Source: an uncultured Lachnospiraceae bacterium (GTDB lineage Bacteria > Bacillota > Clostridia > Lachnospirales > Lachnospiraceae). Taken from it: DNA of 64,000 nucleotides. Below the pieces are notes generated by a model. That model searched no databases, was not told the origin of the DNA, and saw only the letters and a program-made list of their open reading frames with translations. The position numbers were made by a program, and so were the translations under genes. The stretch covers positions 1-64,000 of the forward strand of contig CACYWQ010000011.1 in NCBI GenBank assembly GCA_902778165.1, in the 5' to 3' direction. Each line of letters begins with the position of its first letter. Positions within the stretch are counted from its first letter, which is position 1. Positions 17,360 to 25,836 of the stretch are shown one piece after another.

Positions 17360-19015
17360 ATGTCGGGCAATAAGAAGATAGATATAATATGCATTATTTC
17401 AATCGTTATAGCTGCAGTAGTAGCAGTACTGTTTATCAATGGTAAGAAACTCGGTATTAAAGCAGAAGTTGATGAAGATGCAGAGAATTATGAAGGCACG
17501 GAATACTTCACGGCCAATGATCTAAATGGTTCTGTAAATACGGAATCGGCGGTCCTTATAACACTTAATAAGGATGATGCCAAGATTAAGGGAAATGGTG
17601 CTTACGTGCTTGATGGTGATGTCATGATCACCGGCGGAGGCAAGTATCTTATATCGGGAGAACTGGAGGGTGGAAGCATAATTGTAGATGCGGAGTCCTC
17701 ATCTAAGGTATGGCTTGTACTTCAAGGAGTAAATATTGATGGCGGAGATGATGCAGCTATAAGAGTGGAAGAAGCGGATAAGGTCTTTGTAACTTTGGGC
17801 AAAGACAGTGTCAATACACTTACTTCAGATAAAGAATACTCAAATGATGCAACGGATAATAACAGAAACGGTGTTATATTTGCACGGGATGATCTTACTA
17901 TCAACGGAAGCGGAGAACTAAATATTACAGCAAATTATAAATTCGGTATTGATGCCAATGATTCGCTCCATATAACAGGCGGAATAATTAATATAGATGC
18001 AGCTTCGGATGCGATACATGTCAATGATGAACTGAACCTCATGGGGGTTGATCTTACAATAGATTGCGGAGATGACGGACTTCACAGTGACAGCACAATT
18101 AATATTCTGGGCGGAAAGATACGCATTAACAGTTGCTATGAAGGCGTAGAAGCATTGATCATCAATATGGAAGATGGCGATGTAGTCATACATCCTGAAG
18201 ATGACGGATTTAATTCTAATGGCGGAAGCGATGATGGATTCGGATTCGGAGGCGGAAATATGCCGCAGATGCCTGATGGAATGGATCCGCCTGCTATGCA
18301 GAACGGCGAGAGGCCGGAATTGCCTGACGGAATGCAGCCGCCTGATATGCAGAACGGCGAGAGGCCGGAACCGCCTGATGGGATGCAGCCGCCTGATATG
18401 CAGAACGGCGAGAGGCCGGAACCGCCTGATGGAATGCAGCCGTCTGATATGCAGAACGGAGAGAGACCGCAGAAACCAAGTGAAACAGAACTGGCAGACG
18501 GGGCTAAAGGAAATGATTTATCGAAGGAGGATAAATCAGCAGAGGAAGAAGAGGATGTTGAGGCATATGTAAGCATAAGCGGCGGAAGTCTCACAATTGT
18601 CAACTCGACAGCCAGGGATGCTGACGGTATAGACTCTAACGGAGACATCTATATAAGCGGTGGCGTTATAAGGATAAGTATGCGAGGTGATGGCAATAAC
18701 TGTGCTCTTGATTACGGAAGTGAAAGCGGAGGCAAACTTGTTGTTACAGGCGGAGATATAATAGGGTGCGGTAGTTCATCCATGGCAGAAGGATTCTCCG
18801 AAGAGTCAACACAGTGCTCGAAACTTATGGTACTTGATACAACACTAGCCGAAGGGCAGACCCTAACCGTAGAGGATACAGAAGGAAATATAATAATGAC
18901 ATATGAAGATATACCTTGCGGTTTCAATTGCGTGAGCTTGAGTAGCGATAAGCTTAAGAGCGGCGAGACATATACGGTCAAAGCAGGTGATACGAAACAG
19001 GAAATAACATTTTGA
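17360..19015 (+). CDS. Cthe_2159-type carbohydrate-binding beta-helix surface protein
   Basis: 551 aa. An N-terminal hydrophobic segment (about residues 8-27) serves as signal or membrane anchor. The body is a right-handed beta-helix-like series (GDVMITGGGKYLISGELEGGSIIVDA, KVWLVLQGVNIDGGDDAAIRV, GIINIDAASDAIHVNDEL, GGKIRINSCYEGVEAL), which matches the family of the Clostridium thermocellum Cthe_2159 polysaccharide-binding protein (formerly DUF4353). Between residues 305 and 372 lies a Pro/Met/Asn-rich repeat of 17 residues, then an acidic linker and two more helix-like segments. Third gene of the VTC/DUF4956 unit and ended by a strong terminator; probably the exported product that the two membrane-associated partners serve. 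Confidence 0.82.
   Translation: MSGNKKIDIICIISIVIAAVVAVLFINGKKLGIKAEVDEDAENYEGTEYFTANDLNGSVNTESAVLITLNKDDAKIKGNGAYVLDGDVMITGGGKYLISGELEGGSIIVDAESSSKVWLVLQGVNIDGGDDAAIRVEEADKVFVTLGKDSVNTLTSDKEYSNDATDNNRNGVIFARDDLTINGSGELNITANYKFGIDANDSLHITGGIINIDAASDAIHVNDELNLMGVDLTIDCGDDGLHSDSTINILGGKIRINSCYEGVEALIINMEDGDVVIHPEDDGFNSNGGSDDGFGFGGGNMPQMPDGMDPPAMQNGERPELPDGMQPPDMQNGERPEPPDGMQPPDMQNGERPEPPDGMQPSDMQNGERPQKPSETELADGAKGNDLSKEDKSAEEEEDVEAYVSISGGSLTIVNSTARDADGIDSNGDIYISGGVIRISMRGDGNNCALDYGSESGGKLVVTGGDIIGCGSSSMAEGFSEESTQCSKLMVLDTTLAEGQTLTVEDTEGNIIMTYEDIPCGFNCVSLSSDKLKSGETYTVKAGDTKQEITF
18272..18475 (+). repeat. Four 51-bp in-frame tandem repeats
   Basis: Units start at 18272, 18323, 18374 and 18425, each encoding 17 residues around PDGMQPPDMQNGERPEP. 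The two central units are almost identical at base level and the outer ones carry more changes. As the unit is a multiple of three, copy-number change would keep the frame. Confidence 0.93.
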
Positions 19016-19029
19016 TACACGCTTTACAT

Positions 19030-19062
19030 AACTCGGAAATATGCGATATTTCCGAGTTTTTT
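19030..19062 (+). terminator. Intrinsic terminator after the VTC operon
   Basis: Perfect 13-bp stem (19030-19042 with 19046-19058), loop GCG, followed by a run of T to 19062. Confidence 0.95.
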
Positions 19063-19063
19063 C

Positions 19064-19092
19064 TTGTGTGGGTGGTTGGATTATGATATTAT
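19064..19092 (+). promoter_or_regulatory. Possible argH promoter
   Basis: TTGTGT (19064-19069), 17-bp spacer, TATTAT (19087-19092). An alternative is TTGGAT (19076-19081) with TAGATT (19099-19104), also spaced by 17. The sequence alone does not decide between them. Confidence 0.35.
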
Positions 19093-19138
19093 CAAATTTA
19101 GATTTTATTTAATTTGGAATAATATGCGGAGGTGAACC

Positions 19139-20554
19139 ATGGCAGGGCTGTGGGGTGGAAGATTCACTAAGGAAACAGATGATGAAGTATTCGCATTCAA
19201 CGAATCATTGTCATTTGATTACCGATTACTTAATAAGGATATAGAAGGCAGCATTGCACATGCAGTTATGCTTGAGAAACAGCATATTCTTACCCTTACG
19301 GAGAAGGATGATATCGTCAGAGGCTTGACACAGATCAAGGCTGATGTAGAGTCAGGCGCTCTTGATTTTACCGGAGGGTATGAAGATGTGCATTCATTCG
19401 TCGAAGCGAAGCTTACCGAGCGCATAGGAGAGGCCGGTAAGAAACTGCATACAGGCAGAAGCCGTAACGATCAGGTGGCTCTGGATATGAAGTTATATGT
19501 CAGAGATGAGATCGTTGAGATAGATGATAGGCTGCTTGAACTTCAGAAGACATTAATAGATATAATCGAGAACAATCTTGATACATATATGCCCGGATTT
19601 ACACATATGCAGAAGGCTCAGCCGGTGACTGTAGCTCATCATATGAGTGCATATATGGAGATGTTTATAAGGGACAGAGACAGGCTTAAGGACATATATA
19701 AGAGAATGAATTACTCGCCGCTTGGAAGCGGAGCCTTGGCCGGTACCACATATACACTTGACAGGGAATATGTGGCAAGCATGTTAGGATTCGAGGGAGC
19801 CACACGTAACTCGATGGATTCGGTATCAGACAGGGATTACGTAATCGAGCTTATGTCGGCATTATCGACAATTATGATGCACTTAAGCAGATTCTCTGAA
19901 GAGATAATCACATGGAATTCCAATGAGTACAGATTCATCGAGATAGATGATGCATATTCAACCGGAAGCAGTATCATGCCTCAGAAGAAGAATCCTGATA
20001 TTGCGGAACTTGTCAGAGGTAAGACAGGAAGAGTATACGGAGCGTTAACTTCTATCTTAACAGTCATGAAGGGAATCCCCCTTGCATACAATAAGGATAT
20101 GCAGGAAGACAAGGAGATGACCTTCGATGCGATAGATACCGTGAAGGACTGCATACATCTGTTTAACGGAATGCTTGCAACCATTAAGTTTAATAAAGAT
20201 GTAATGGCAGTAAGCGCAATGAAGGGCTTCACTAATGCAACGGATGCGGCTGATTATCTTGTTAAGAAGGGTGTGCCTTTCAGAGATGCACACGGGATCA
20301 TCGGAAGACTTGTTCTGTACTGCATAGATAATGATAAGGCGATTGAGGATTGCTCAATCGAAGAACTGCAGAATATAAGCGATGTATTCGGGTCGGACAT
20401 ATATGATGAAGTAAGTCTTAGGACATGCGTTGATAAGAGGCTTACAAAGGGCGGACCTTCTCCGGCACGAATTAAAGAGAATATCACATTCTATAAGGAA
20501 TACATTGATAACAGTGCACGACTTGATCAGATGGTAAGCATACCTAAGAAGTGA
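19139..20554 (+). CDS. argH: Argininosuccinate lyase
   Basis: 471 aa, the usual length. Splits argininosuccinate into arginine and fumarate, last step of arginine synthesis; cytoplasmic homotetramer. Starts MAGLWGGRF, with the signature loop GSSIMPQKKNPD (19960-19995) holding the catalytic serine, and the HTGRSRNDQVALD segment near residue 105. GGAGGTG sits just upstream of the ATG. No argG is seen nearby. It follows the terminator at 19030 and is followed 54 bases later by asd, which may be read through or have its own promoter in the AT-rich gap. Confidence 0.97.
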   Translation: MAGLWGGRFTKETDDEVFAFNESLSFDYRLLNKDIEGSIAHAVMLEKQHILTLTEKDDIVRGLTQIKADVESGALDFTGGYEDVHSFVEAKLTERIGEAGKKLHTGRSRNDQVALDMKLYVRDEIVEIDDRLLELQKTLIDIIENNLDTYMPGFTHMQKAQPVTVAHHMSAYMEMFIRDRDRLKDIYKRMNYSPLGSGALAGTTYTLDREYVASMLGFEGATRNSMDSVSDRDYVIELMSALSTIMMHLSRFSEEIITWNSNEYRFIEIDDAYSTGSSIMPQKKNPDIAELVRGKTGRVYGALTSILTVMKGIPLAYNKDMQEDKEMTFDAIDTVKDCIHLFNGMLATIKFNKDVMAVSAMKGFTNATDAADYLVKKGVPFRDAHGIIGRLVLYCIDNDKAIEDCSIEELQNISDVFGSDIYDEVSLRTCVDKRLTKGGPSPARIKENITFYKEYIDNSARLDQMVSIPKK

Positions 20555-20608
20555 TATTTGGTAATTGGCATTTTATTTAAATAATATATATACGAGGAGA
20601 CAATGAAA

Positions 20609-21694
20609 ATGAGCGAGAAATTAAGAGTAGGTATTTTAGGCGGAACGGGAATGGTCGGACAGAGATTCATCTCGTTACTTGAGAATCATCCGTGGTTTGA
20701 GGTAACGACGATAGCAGCAAGCCCCAGAAGTGCCGGTAAGACATATGAGGAGGCTGTAGGAGATCGTTGGAAAATGGATACTCCGATGCCTGAAGCAGTT
20801 AAGAAGATCGTGGTAATGAATGTCAATGAAGTTGAAGCGGTATCTAAGGAAGTGGATTTCGTATTCTCGGCTGTTGATATGACCAAGGATGAGATAAGAG
20901 CAATAGAAGAGGAGTACGCTAAGACAGAGACTCCTGTTGTATCGAACAATTCGGCTCACAGATGGACTCCTGACGTTCCTATGGTAGTTCCGGAGATCAA
21001 TCCTGAGCATATGAAGGTTATAGAGTTCCAGAAAAAGAGGCTTGGAACAACAAGAGGATTCATCGCAGTTAAGCCCAACTGTTCTGTACAGAGTTATGTG
21101 CCTGCACTTACTGCTTGGAAGGAATTTGAGCCCTATGAGGTAGTGGCTACAACTTATCAGGCAATCTCAGGCGCAGGTAAGACATTTAAGGATTGGCCCG
21201 AGATGGTAGGTAATGTAATTCCTTATATCGGCGGTGAAGAAGAGAAGTCTGAGATGGAGCCCTTAAGAATCTGGGGAGAGATTAAGGACGGTCAGATTAA
21301 GCCTGCAGAGAGCCCTGTGATCACATGCCAGTGTATCAGAGTGCCTGTACTTAACGGTCATACTGCGGCTGTATTTGTTAAATTCAGAAAGAAGCCTACG
21401 AAGGAGCAGCTTATTGCCAAGCTCAGAGAGTATAAGGGTGTGCCTCAGGAACTTAATCTTCCCAGTGCACCCAAGCAGTTCATCCAGTATCTTGAAGAGG
21501 ATAACAGACCTCAGGTTACGCTGGATGTTGATTTTGAGCACGGCATGGGCGTAAGTATCGGACGTATTAGAGAAGATAAGGTGTATGACTATAAGTTCGT
21601 AGGCCTGTCACATAACACGGTCAGAGGTGCCGCGGGTGGAGCGGTTCTGTGTGCAGAACTTCTTAAGGCACAGGGATATATACAGAAGAAGTAG
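20609..21694 (+). CDS. asd: Aspartate-semialdehyde dehydrogenase (archaeal/fungal type)
   Basis: 361 aa. Makes aspartate semialdehyde for lysine, threonine and methionine synthesis. ATG 20609 is preferred over the ATG at 20603 because GAGGAG (20593-20598) is then about 10 bases away. NADP-binding GILGGTGMVGQRF at the N terminus, the catalytic cysteine in KPNCSVQ, and a late HNTVRGAAGGAVL segment. The sequence style is the archaeal/yeast class, which is common in clostridia. Functionally connected with dapB (35232) and metH (30097) further along. Confidence 0.94.
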   Translation: MSEKLRVGILGGTGMVGQRFISLLENHPWFEVTTIAASPRSAGKTYEEAVGDRWKMDTPMPEAVKKIVVMNVNEVEAVSKEVDFVFSAVDMTKDEIRAIEEEYAKTETPVVSNNSAHRWTPDVPMVVPEINPEHMKVIEFQKKRLGTTRGFIAVKPNCSVQSYVPALTAWKEFEPYEVVATTYQAISGAGKTFKDWPEMVGNVIPYIGGEEEKSEMEPLRIWGEIKDGQIKPAESPVITCQCIRVPVLNGHTAAVFVKFRKKPTKEQLIAKLREYKGVPQELNLPSAPKQFIQYLEEDNRPQVTLDVDFEHGMGVSIGRIREDKVYDYKFVGLSHNTVRGAAGGAVLCAELLKAQGYIQKK

Positions 21695-21727
21695 TATTGG
21701 GTAGTTTTATCAAGGAGAGTATAGCAA

Positions 21728-23095
21728 ATGCTTATCGGCAGAGATTCGGAGATTAATGTATTAAACGAATACGTAAGACGAAGCGGTAACCAGGTCATGG
21801 TTATGTACGGCTTAAACGGTGTGGGAAAGACAACACTTGCCAGAGAGTTTCTTGCGGATTCGGGAGATTATATTTTATTTGACTGTAAGCAGGTATATGA
21901 GAGAGAACAACTCTATCAGTGGAGCAATATAGACAAATTGCCGCTGCAGCTGCCTGAATATCCGGAATACAGCGATTTATTCGGCGCAATAGCCGAGCAC
22001 TTCGCTGACAGCGAGAATAAGAATATTCTTGTATTTGATGAATTCCAGTATCTGCTTAAGTATTCCAACGATTTCACCAATAATCTGTTTGATTTCTTAT
22101 CAACTGCGGATAAGCCTTATTTCGTGATACTTATAAGCTCATCAATTGAATGGGTGGAGAACAGCATGGTCGGCAAGATCGGCCCCAGAGCAAGAGGCAT
22201 AACCGGATTCTTTAAGGTTAAGGAATTATGCTTTGCCGATTTCAGAACATACTTCACCAAGTTTAAGTATGATGAGTGTGTTACGGGTTATGCGATCCTT
22301 GGCGGAATACCCAAGTTATGGAAGTACTTCGATAAGAATAAGAGTTTTAAGGATAATATTATTCATAATATTCTTGATGTTAACGCACCTCTTCTTACAT
22401 ACGGTGAAGATTTCGTTGCGGGAGAACTTCGTGAGACAAGTGTATATAATACGATCCTGTGGGCACTTGCCAATGGCAAGAATAAGCTTAACGATCTGTT
22501 TGCACACACTCAGTTCTCAAGAGCGAAGATATCCGTATATATCAAGAACCTTATGGAACTAGGATTTGTAAGCAAGGAGTTCTCAGTTGATACCGAAGGA
22601 AGAGAGAATACACAGAAGGGTGTGTATGATATCTGCTGCAATTACGTGGATTTCTCATATAAGTTCCTCTTCCCTTATAAGAATGAGCTCACATACAAGG
22701 ATCCTACCGAATTCTATAACGAGCATATTCGCCCTAATCTTAAGAAATATACGGCTAAGTATTTCCCTGCAATATGCAAGGAATATCTTGATACACAGAA
22801 TTCATTTAACAATCTTCCCATTAAGTATGACAGAATGGGTTCATGGCTCGGTAAGGCTGGTACGATTGACTTCGTATGCAGAGATGCCGGCGAGCATACC
22901 CTCATAGCTCTGTGTAACTGGGAGAAGCCCATGATGAGATTTGATGATTACGAATGGCTTATGTATTGTGCCAAGCAGGCCAAGATTAAGCCTGATTACG
23001 TATATCTGTTCTCGGCGGGCGGATTCGATGACGGTTTACATTTCGCCGTAAGCAGCAAGAAAAATATCAAACTCATAACCTTGGACGAACTGTAA
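21728..23095 (+). CDS. AAA-family ATPase with DUF234-type C-terminal domain
   Basis: 455 aa, cytoplasmic. Walker A GLNGVGKT at residues 28-35, Walker B ILVFDEFQ near 100, a sensor serine in LISSSIEWV, an arginine-rich KIGPRARGI loop, then a winged-helix-like region (residues 240-290) and a C-terminal part (about 320-455, with GSWLGKAGTIDFVCRD and a late VYLFSAGGF) that resembles the restriction-endonuclease-like DUF234 fold. These archaeal-style ATPases are widespread in anaerobes and have no assigned role. The stop codon directly abuts the topoisomerase GTG start with no gap, so the two are almost certainly co-expressed. Confidence 0.82.
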   Translation: MLIGRDSEINVLNEYVRRSGNQVMVMYGLNGVGKTTLAREFLADSGDYILFDCKQVYEREQLYQWSNIDKLPLQLPEYPEYSDLFGAIAEHFADSENKNILVFDEFQYLLKYSNDFTNNLFDFLSTADKPYFVILISSSIEWVENSMVGKIGPRARGITGFFKVKELCFADFRTYFTKFKYDECVTGYAILGGIPKLWKYFDKNKSFKDNIIHNILDVNAPLLTYGEDFVAGELRETSVYNTILWALANGKNKLNDLFAHTQFSRAKISVYIKNLMELGFVSKEFSVDTEGRENTQKGVYDICCNYVDFSYKFLFPYKNELTYKDPTEFYNEHIRPNLKKYTAKYFPAICKEYLDTQNSFNNLPIKYDRMGSWLGKAGTIDFVCRDAGEHTLIALCNWEKPMMRFDDYEWLMYCAKQAKIKPDYVYLFSAGGFDDGLHFAVSSKKNIKLITLDEL

Positions 23096-25141
23096 GTGGG
23101 TAAGAAACTGATAATCACCGAGAAGCCGAGTGTCGCAAGACAATTCGCCGAAGCTCTCGGAGAGAGAATGACCAACAAAAACGGATATATGGAATCCGAC
23201 GGTTATGTGATCACATGGTGTGTGGGCCATCTGGTGACTATGTGTTATCCGGATGCATACGACCCGGCTCTTAAGAAATGGTCGCTTGATACCATACCTT
23301 TCGTTCCGACCGAATACAAGTATCAGATAATCGATAATGTCCGTAAACAATTTGATATAGTCAAATCACTTTTTCATAGAGATGACATTGATGTCATATA
23401 TAATGCCGGAGACTCCGGACGCGAAGGTGAATATATACAGAGGCTCGTGCGCCAGGAAGCCGGATATAATCCACGAATTATATGGAAGAGAGTGTGGATA
23501 GATTCACAGACCGAGGATGAGATTAGGCGCGGAATCAATGAAGCCAAGGATATGTCGGAATATGACAATCTCTCGGATGCGGCGTATCTAAGAGCCAAAG
23601 AAGATTACTTGATGGGTATCAATTTCTCCCGTGTGTTAACACTTAAGTATTCTTATGCGGTTAAGAATTTCTTGGGAACCGACAAGTGTGTTATCTCTGT
23701 CGGAAGAGTCATGACCTGTGTGCAGGGAATGGTTGTTAAGAGAGAACGCGAGATAAGGGATTTTACCAAGACTCCCTTCTATAAGCTTATTGCAACCTTC
23801 ATACATGACGGTGTCGAATACAGCGGTGAGTGGAGAATTAGTGAGACAAGCGCATTTGCCGCACATCCGGCTCTGTATAAGACGGTGGGATTTAACGATA
23901 AGGCAATTGCCGATGAATTATGCGGTAAGTTAAATGCATGCAATACGGCGCAGGTGATTGAAGTAGAGCGTAAGAAGAATGTTAAGAAACCTCCGCTTCT
24001 ATATAACCTTGCAGAACTGCAGAATGACTGTTCCAAGCTATTTAAGATAAGTCCTGATGAGACCCTTAAGATAGCCCAGGAACTGTATGAGAAGAAACTG
24101 ACAACTTATCCCAGAACCGATGCGCGAGTATTATCAAGTGCGGTCGCGGGTGAGATAATCAAGAACCTTAATGGTCTTAAGAATATTGGCTCGATGAAAG
24201 CATATGTGGAGCATATCATTGAGACCAAGGAATATGAGAAACTTAAGAAATCAAGGTTTGTAGATGATAAACAGATAACCGATCACTATGCGATTATACC
24301 GACAGGTGAAGGGCTTAATACATACGGAAGCTTATCGGAAGGTGCCAAGAAGGTATATGAGATCATAGTAAGAAGATTCTTAAGCATATTCTATCCCGGT
24401 GCCACATATCAGAAGGTTACACTTAAGACCAAGATTGATACGGAAGTCTTCGTATCGGGCTATAAGACCTTAATAGATGAAGGGTATCTTAAGGTGATGA
24501 AGTATTCATTTGCAGATGCCGCTAAGGGTAAAGCAGGGGCAACTGAGAATACTGCTAATCCCGAGGCTGAACAGGGCCCGTCCGATAAGGAAGATGTTGA
24601 GCAGGAAGCGGATGATACGCTTAAGGAACTGCTAAGCACAATTAAGAAGAACACTGAAGTTATACATAAGGGTACGGAGATCAAAGAGGGTGAGACCACT
24701 CCTCCCAAGAGATACAATTCCGGAAGCATAATTCTGGCGATGGAAAATGCCGGACAGCTTATTGAAGATGAGGAATTAAGAGAGCAGATTAAGGGAAGCG
24801 GAATAGGCACATCGGCTACCCGAGCTGAGATTCTTAAGAAACTTGTCAATAATGGGTATCTTGCGCTTAATAAGAAGACACAGATCATCACGCCTACATT
24901 GCTTGGTGAGATCATATACGAAGTTGTGGACGGTTCAATTAAGGCATTACTTGATCCCAAACTAACAGCAAGTTGGGAGAAGGGTCTTACAGGAGTAGCC
25001 GGCGGAACCGTAAGCCGTGATGAATATACGGTTAAACTTAATGACTTCGTTGTAAGAAGAACGGATTATGTCAAGAAGCTTAATCCCGCAAGTGCCGCAA
25101 TGAGGCAGTCATTTGACAAAGTAAGAGGATATTATAAATGA
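23096..25141 (+). CDS. topB: Type IA DNA topoisomerase (topoisomerase III-like)
   Basis: 681 aa. Relaxes or decatenates DNA through a 5'-phosphotyrosine. Toprim start LIITEKPSVARQFAEALG, acidic motif in NAGDSGREGE (Asp-Ser-Gly instead of Asp-Pro-Asp, as in other Firmicute TopB relatives), and catalytic Tyr338 in TTYPRTDAR. GTPxSRAE-type region reads GIGTSATRAEI near residue 565. An acidic, Ala/Glu-rich insert (about 475-510) precedes it. There is no zinc-ribbon tail. Starts with GTG immediately after the TAA of the ATPase and overlaps the next gene by ATGA (25138). The chain probably belongs to the chromosome rather than to a plasmid, judging by neighbours. Confidence 0.92.
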   Translation: MGKKLIITEKPSVARQFAEALGERMTNKNGYMESDGYVITWCVGHLVTMCYPDAYDPALKKWSLDTIPFVPTEYKYQIIDNVRKQFDIVKSLFHRDDIDVIYNAGDSGREGEYIQRLVRQEAGYNPRIIWKRVWIDSQTEDEIRRGINEAKDMSEYDNLSDAAYLRAKEDYLMGINFSRVLTLKYSYAVKNFLGTDKCVISVGRVMTCVQGMVVKREREIRDFTKTPFYKLIATFIHDGVEYSGEWRISETSAFAAHPALYKTVGFNDKAIADELCGKLNACNTAQVIEVERKKNVKKPPLLYNLAELQNDCSKLFKISPDETLKIAQELYEKKLTTYPRTDARVLSSAVAGEIIKNLNGLKNIGSMKAYVEHIIETKEYEKLKKSRFVDDKQITDHYAIIPTGEGLNTYGSLSEGAKKVYEIIVRRFLSIFYPGATYQKVTLKTKIDTEVFVSGYKTLIDEGYLKVMKYSFADAAKGKAGATENTANPEAEQGPSDKEDVEQEADDTLKELLSTIKKNTEVIHKGTEIKEGETTPPKRYNSGSIILAMENAGQLIEDEELREQIKGSGIGTSATRAEILKKLVNNGYLALNKKTQIITPTLLGEIIYEVVDGSIKALLDPKLTASWEKGLTGVAGGTVSRDEYTVKLNDFVVRRTDYVKKLNPASAAMRQSFDKVRGYYK

Positions 25142-25812
25142 GTGATATAAAGGTAAATGATCTCTATAACTTGGATGAGACCATTGCAAGAGATATATTT
25201 GATGGTGTAACATACCCGTGGGAAGCACTTGCTCTTATCAAAGAATTCATTGTAAAATTGGGAAATACACTCGATCCTGACGTTTATGAGAAGCGCGGTG
25301 ATGACATATGGGTAGCTAAGAGTGCCAAAGTATTTGATAGTGCATATATAGGCGGCCCGTGTATAATAGATGAAGAAGCCGAAGTCAGACATTGCGCCTT
25401 CATAAGGGGCTCGGCGATCGTGGGCAAGGGTGCCGTGGTCGGTAACTCTACGGAACTTAAGAACGTTATTCTTTTTAATAAGGTTCAGGTGCCCCATTAT
25501 AACTATGTCGGAGACAGTATATTAGGTTATAAGGCACATATGGGCGCAGGTTCGATTACATCCAATGTCAAGAGCGATAAGATGCTTGTAAATGTGCATA
25601 CAACTGAGGGCGATATCAAGACCGGACTTAAGAAGTTCGGAGCGATGCTTGGAGATGAAGTTGAGGTAGGATGTAATTCGGTACTCAATCCCGGAACAGT
25701 GATCGGAAGAAACAGTAATGTATATCCGACAAGTTGCGTCAGGGGTGTTATTCCGGCCTTACATATTTGGAAAGATAACGGAAGCATCACGGCCAAGGTT
25801 AGTGAACGTTAG
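25138..25812 (+). CDS. Left-handed beta-helix (hexapeptide repeat) protein, GlmU C-terminal-like
   Basis: 224 aa. From about residue 60 onward shows hexapeptide repeats (KVFDSAYIGGPCIIDEEAEVRHCAFIRGSAIVGKGAVVGNS; GDEVEVGCNSVLNPGTVIG). Relatives are usually named UDP-N-acetylglucosamine pyrophosphorylase-like, but no nucleotidyltransferase domain is present, so only an acyltransferase-like or sugar-nucleotide-binding role can be suggested. Its N-terminal 55 residues form a helical cap (LYNLDETIARDIFDGVTYPWEAL). Translationally coupled to topB by the ATGA overlap, which is an unexpected partnership. Confidence 0.83.
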   Translation: MSDIKVNDLYNLDETIARDIFDGVTYPWEALALIKEFIVKLGNTLDPDVYEKRGDDIWVAKSAKVFDSAYIGGPCIIDEEAEVRHCAFIRGSAIVGKGAVVGNSTELKNVILFNKVQVPHYNYVGDSILGYKAHMGAGSITSNVKSDKMLVNVHTTEGDIKTGLKKFGAMLGDEVEVGCNSVLNPGTVIGRNSNVYPTSCVRGVIPALHIWKDNGSITAKVSER

Positions 25813-25836
25813 GTTATCGTACTGATGGAGAACGTT

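Noticed and set aside
18272-18475. Direct repeats as a possible CRISPR array
   Set aside because: The units are contiguous, coding and without spacers.
18136-18648. Minus-strand open frame of 170 codons, Ser/Pro-rich
   Set aside because: It mirrors the 51-bp repeats of the gene on the other strand; it has no ribosome-binding site and the repeat makes stop codons rare in several frames.
15731-19015. Integrative element at tRNA-Thr
   Set aside because: No integrase, no repeat of the tRNA 3' end seen downstream, and the three genes end in an ordinary terminator; kept only as a hint of transfer.
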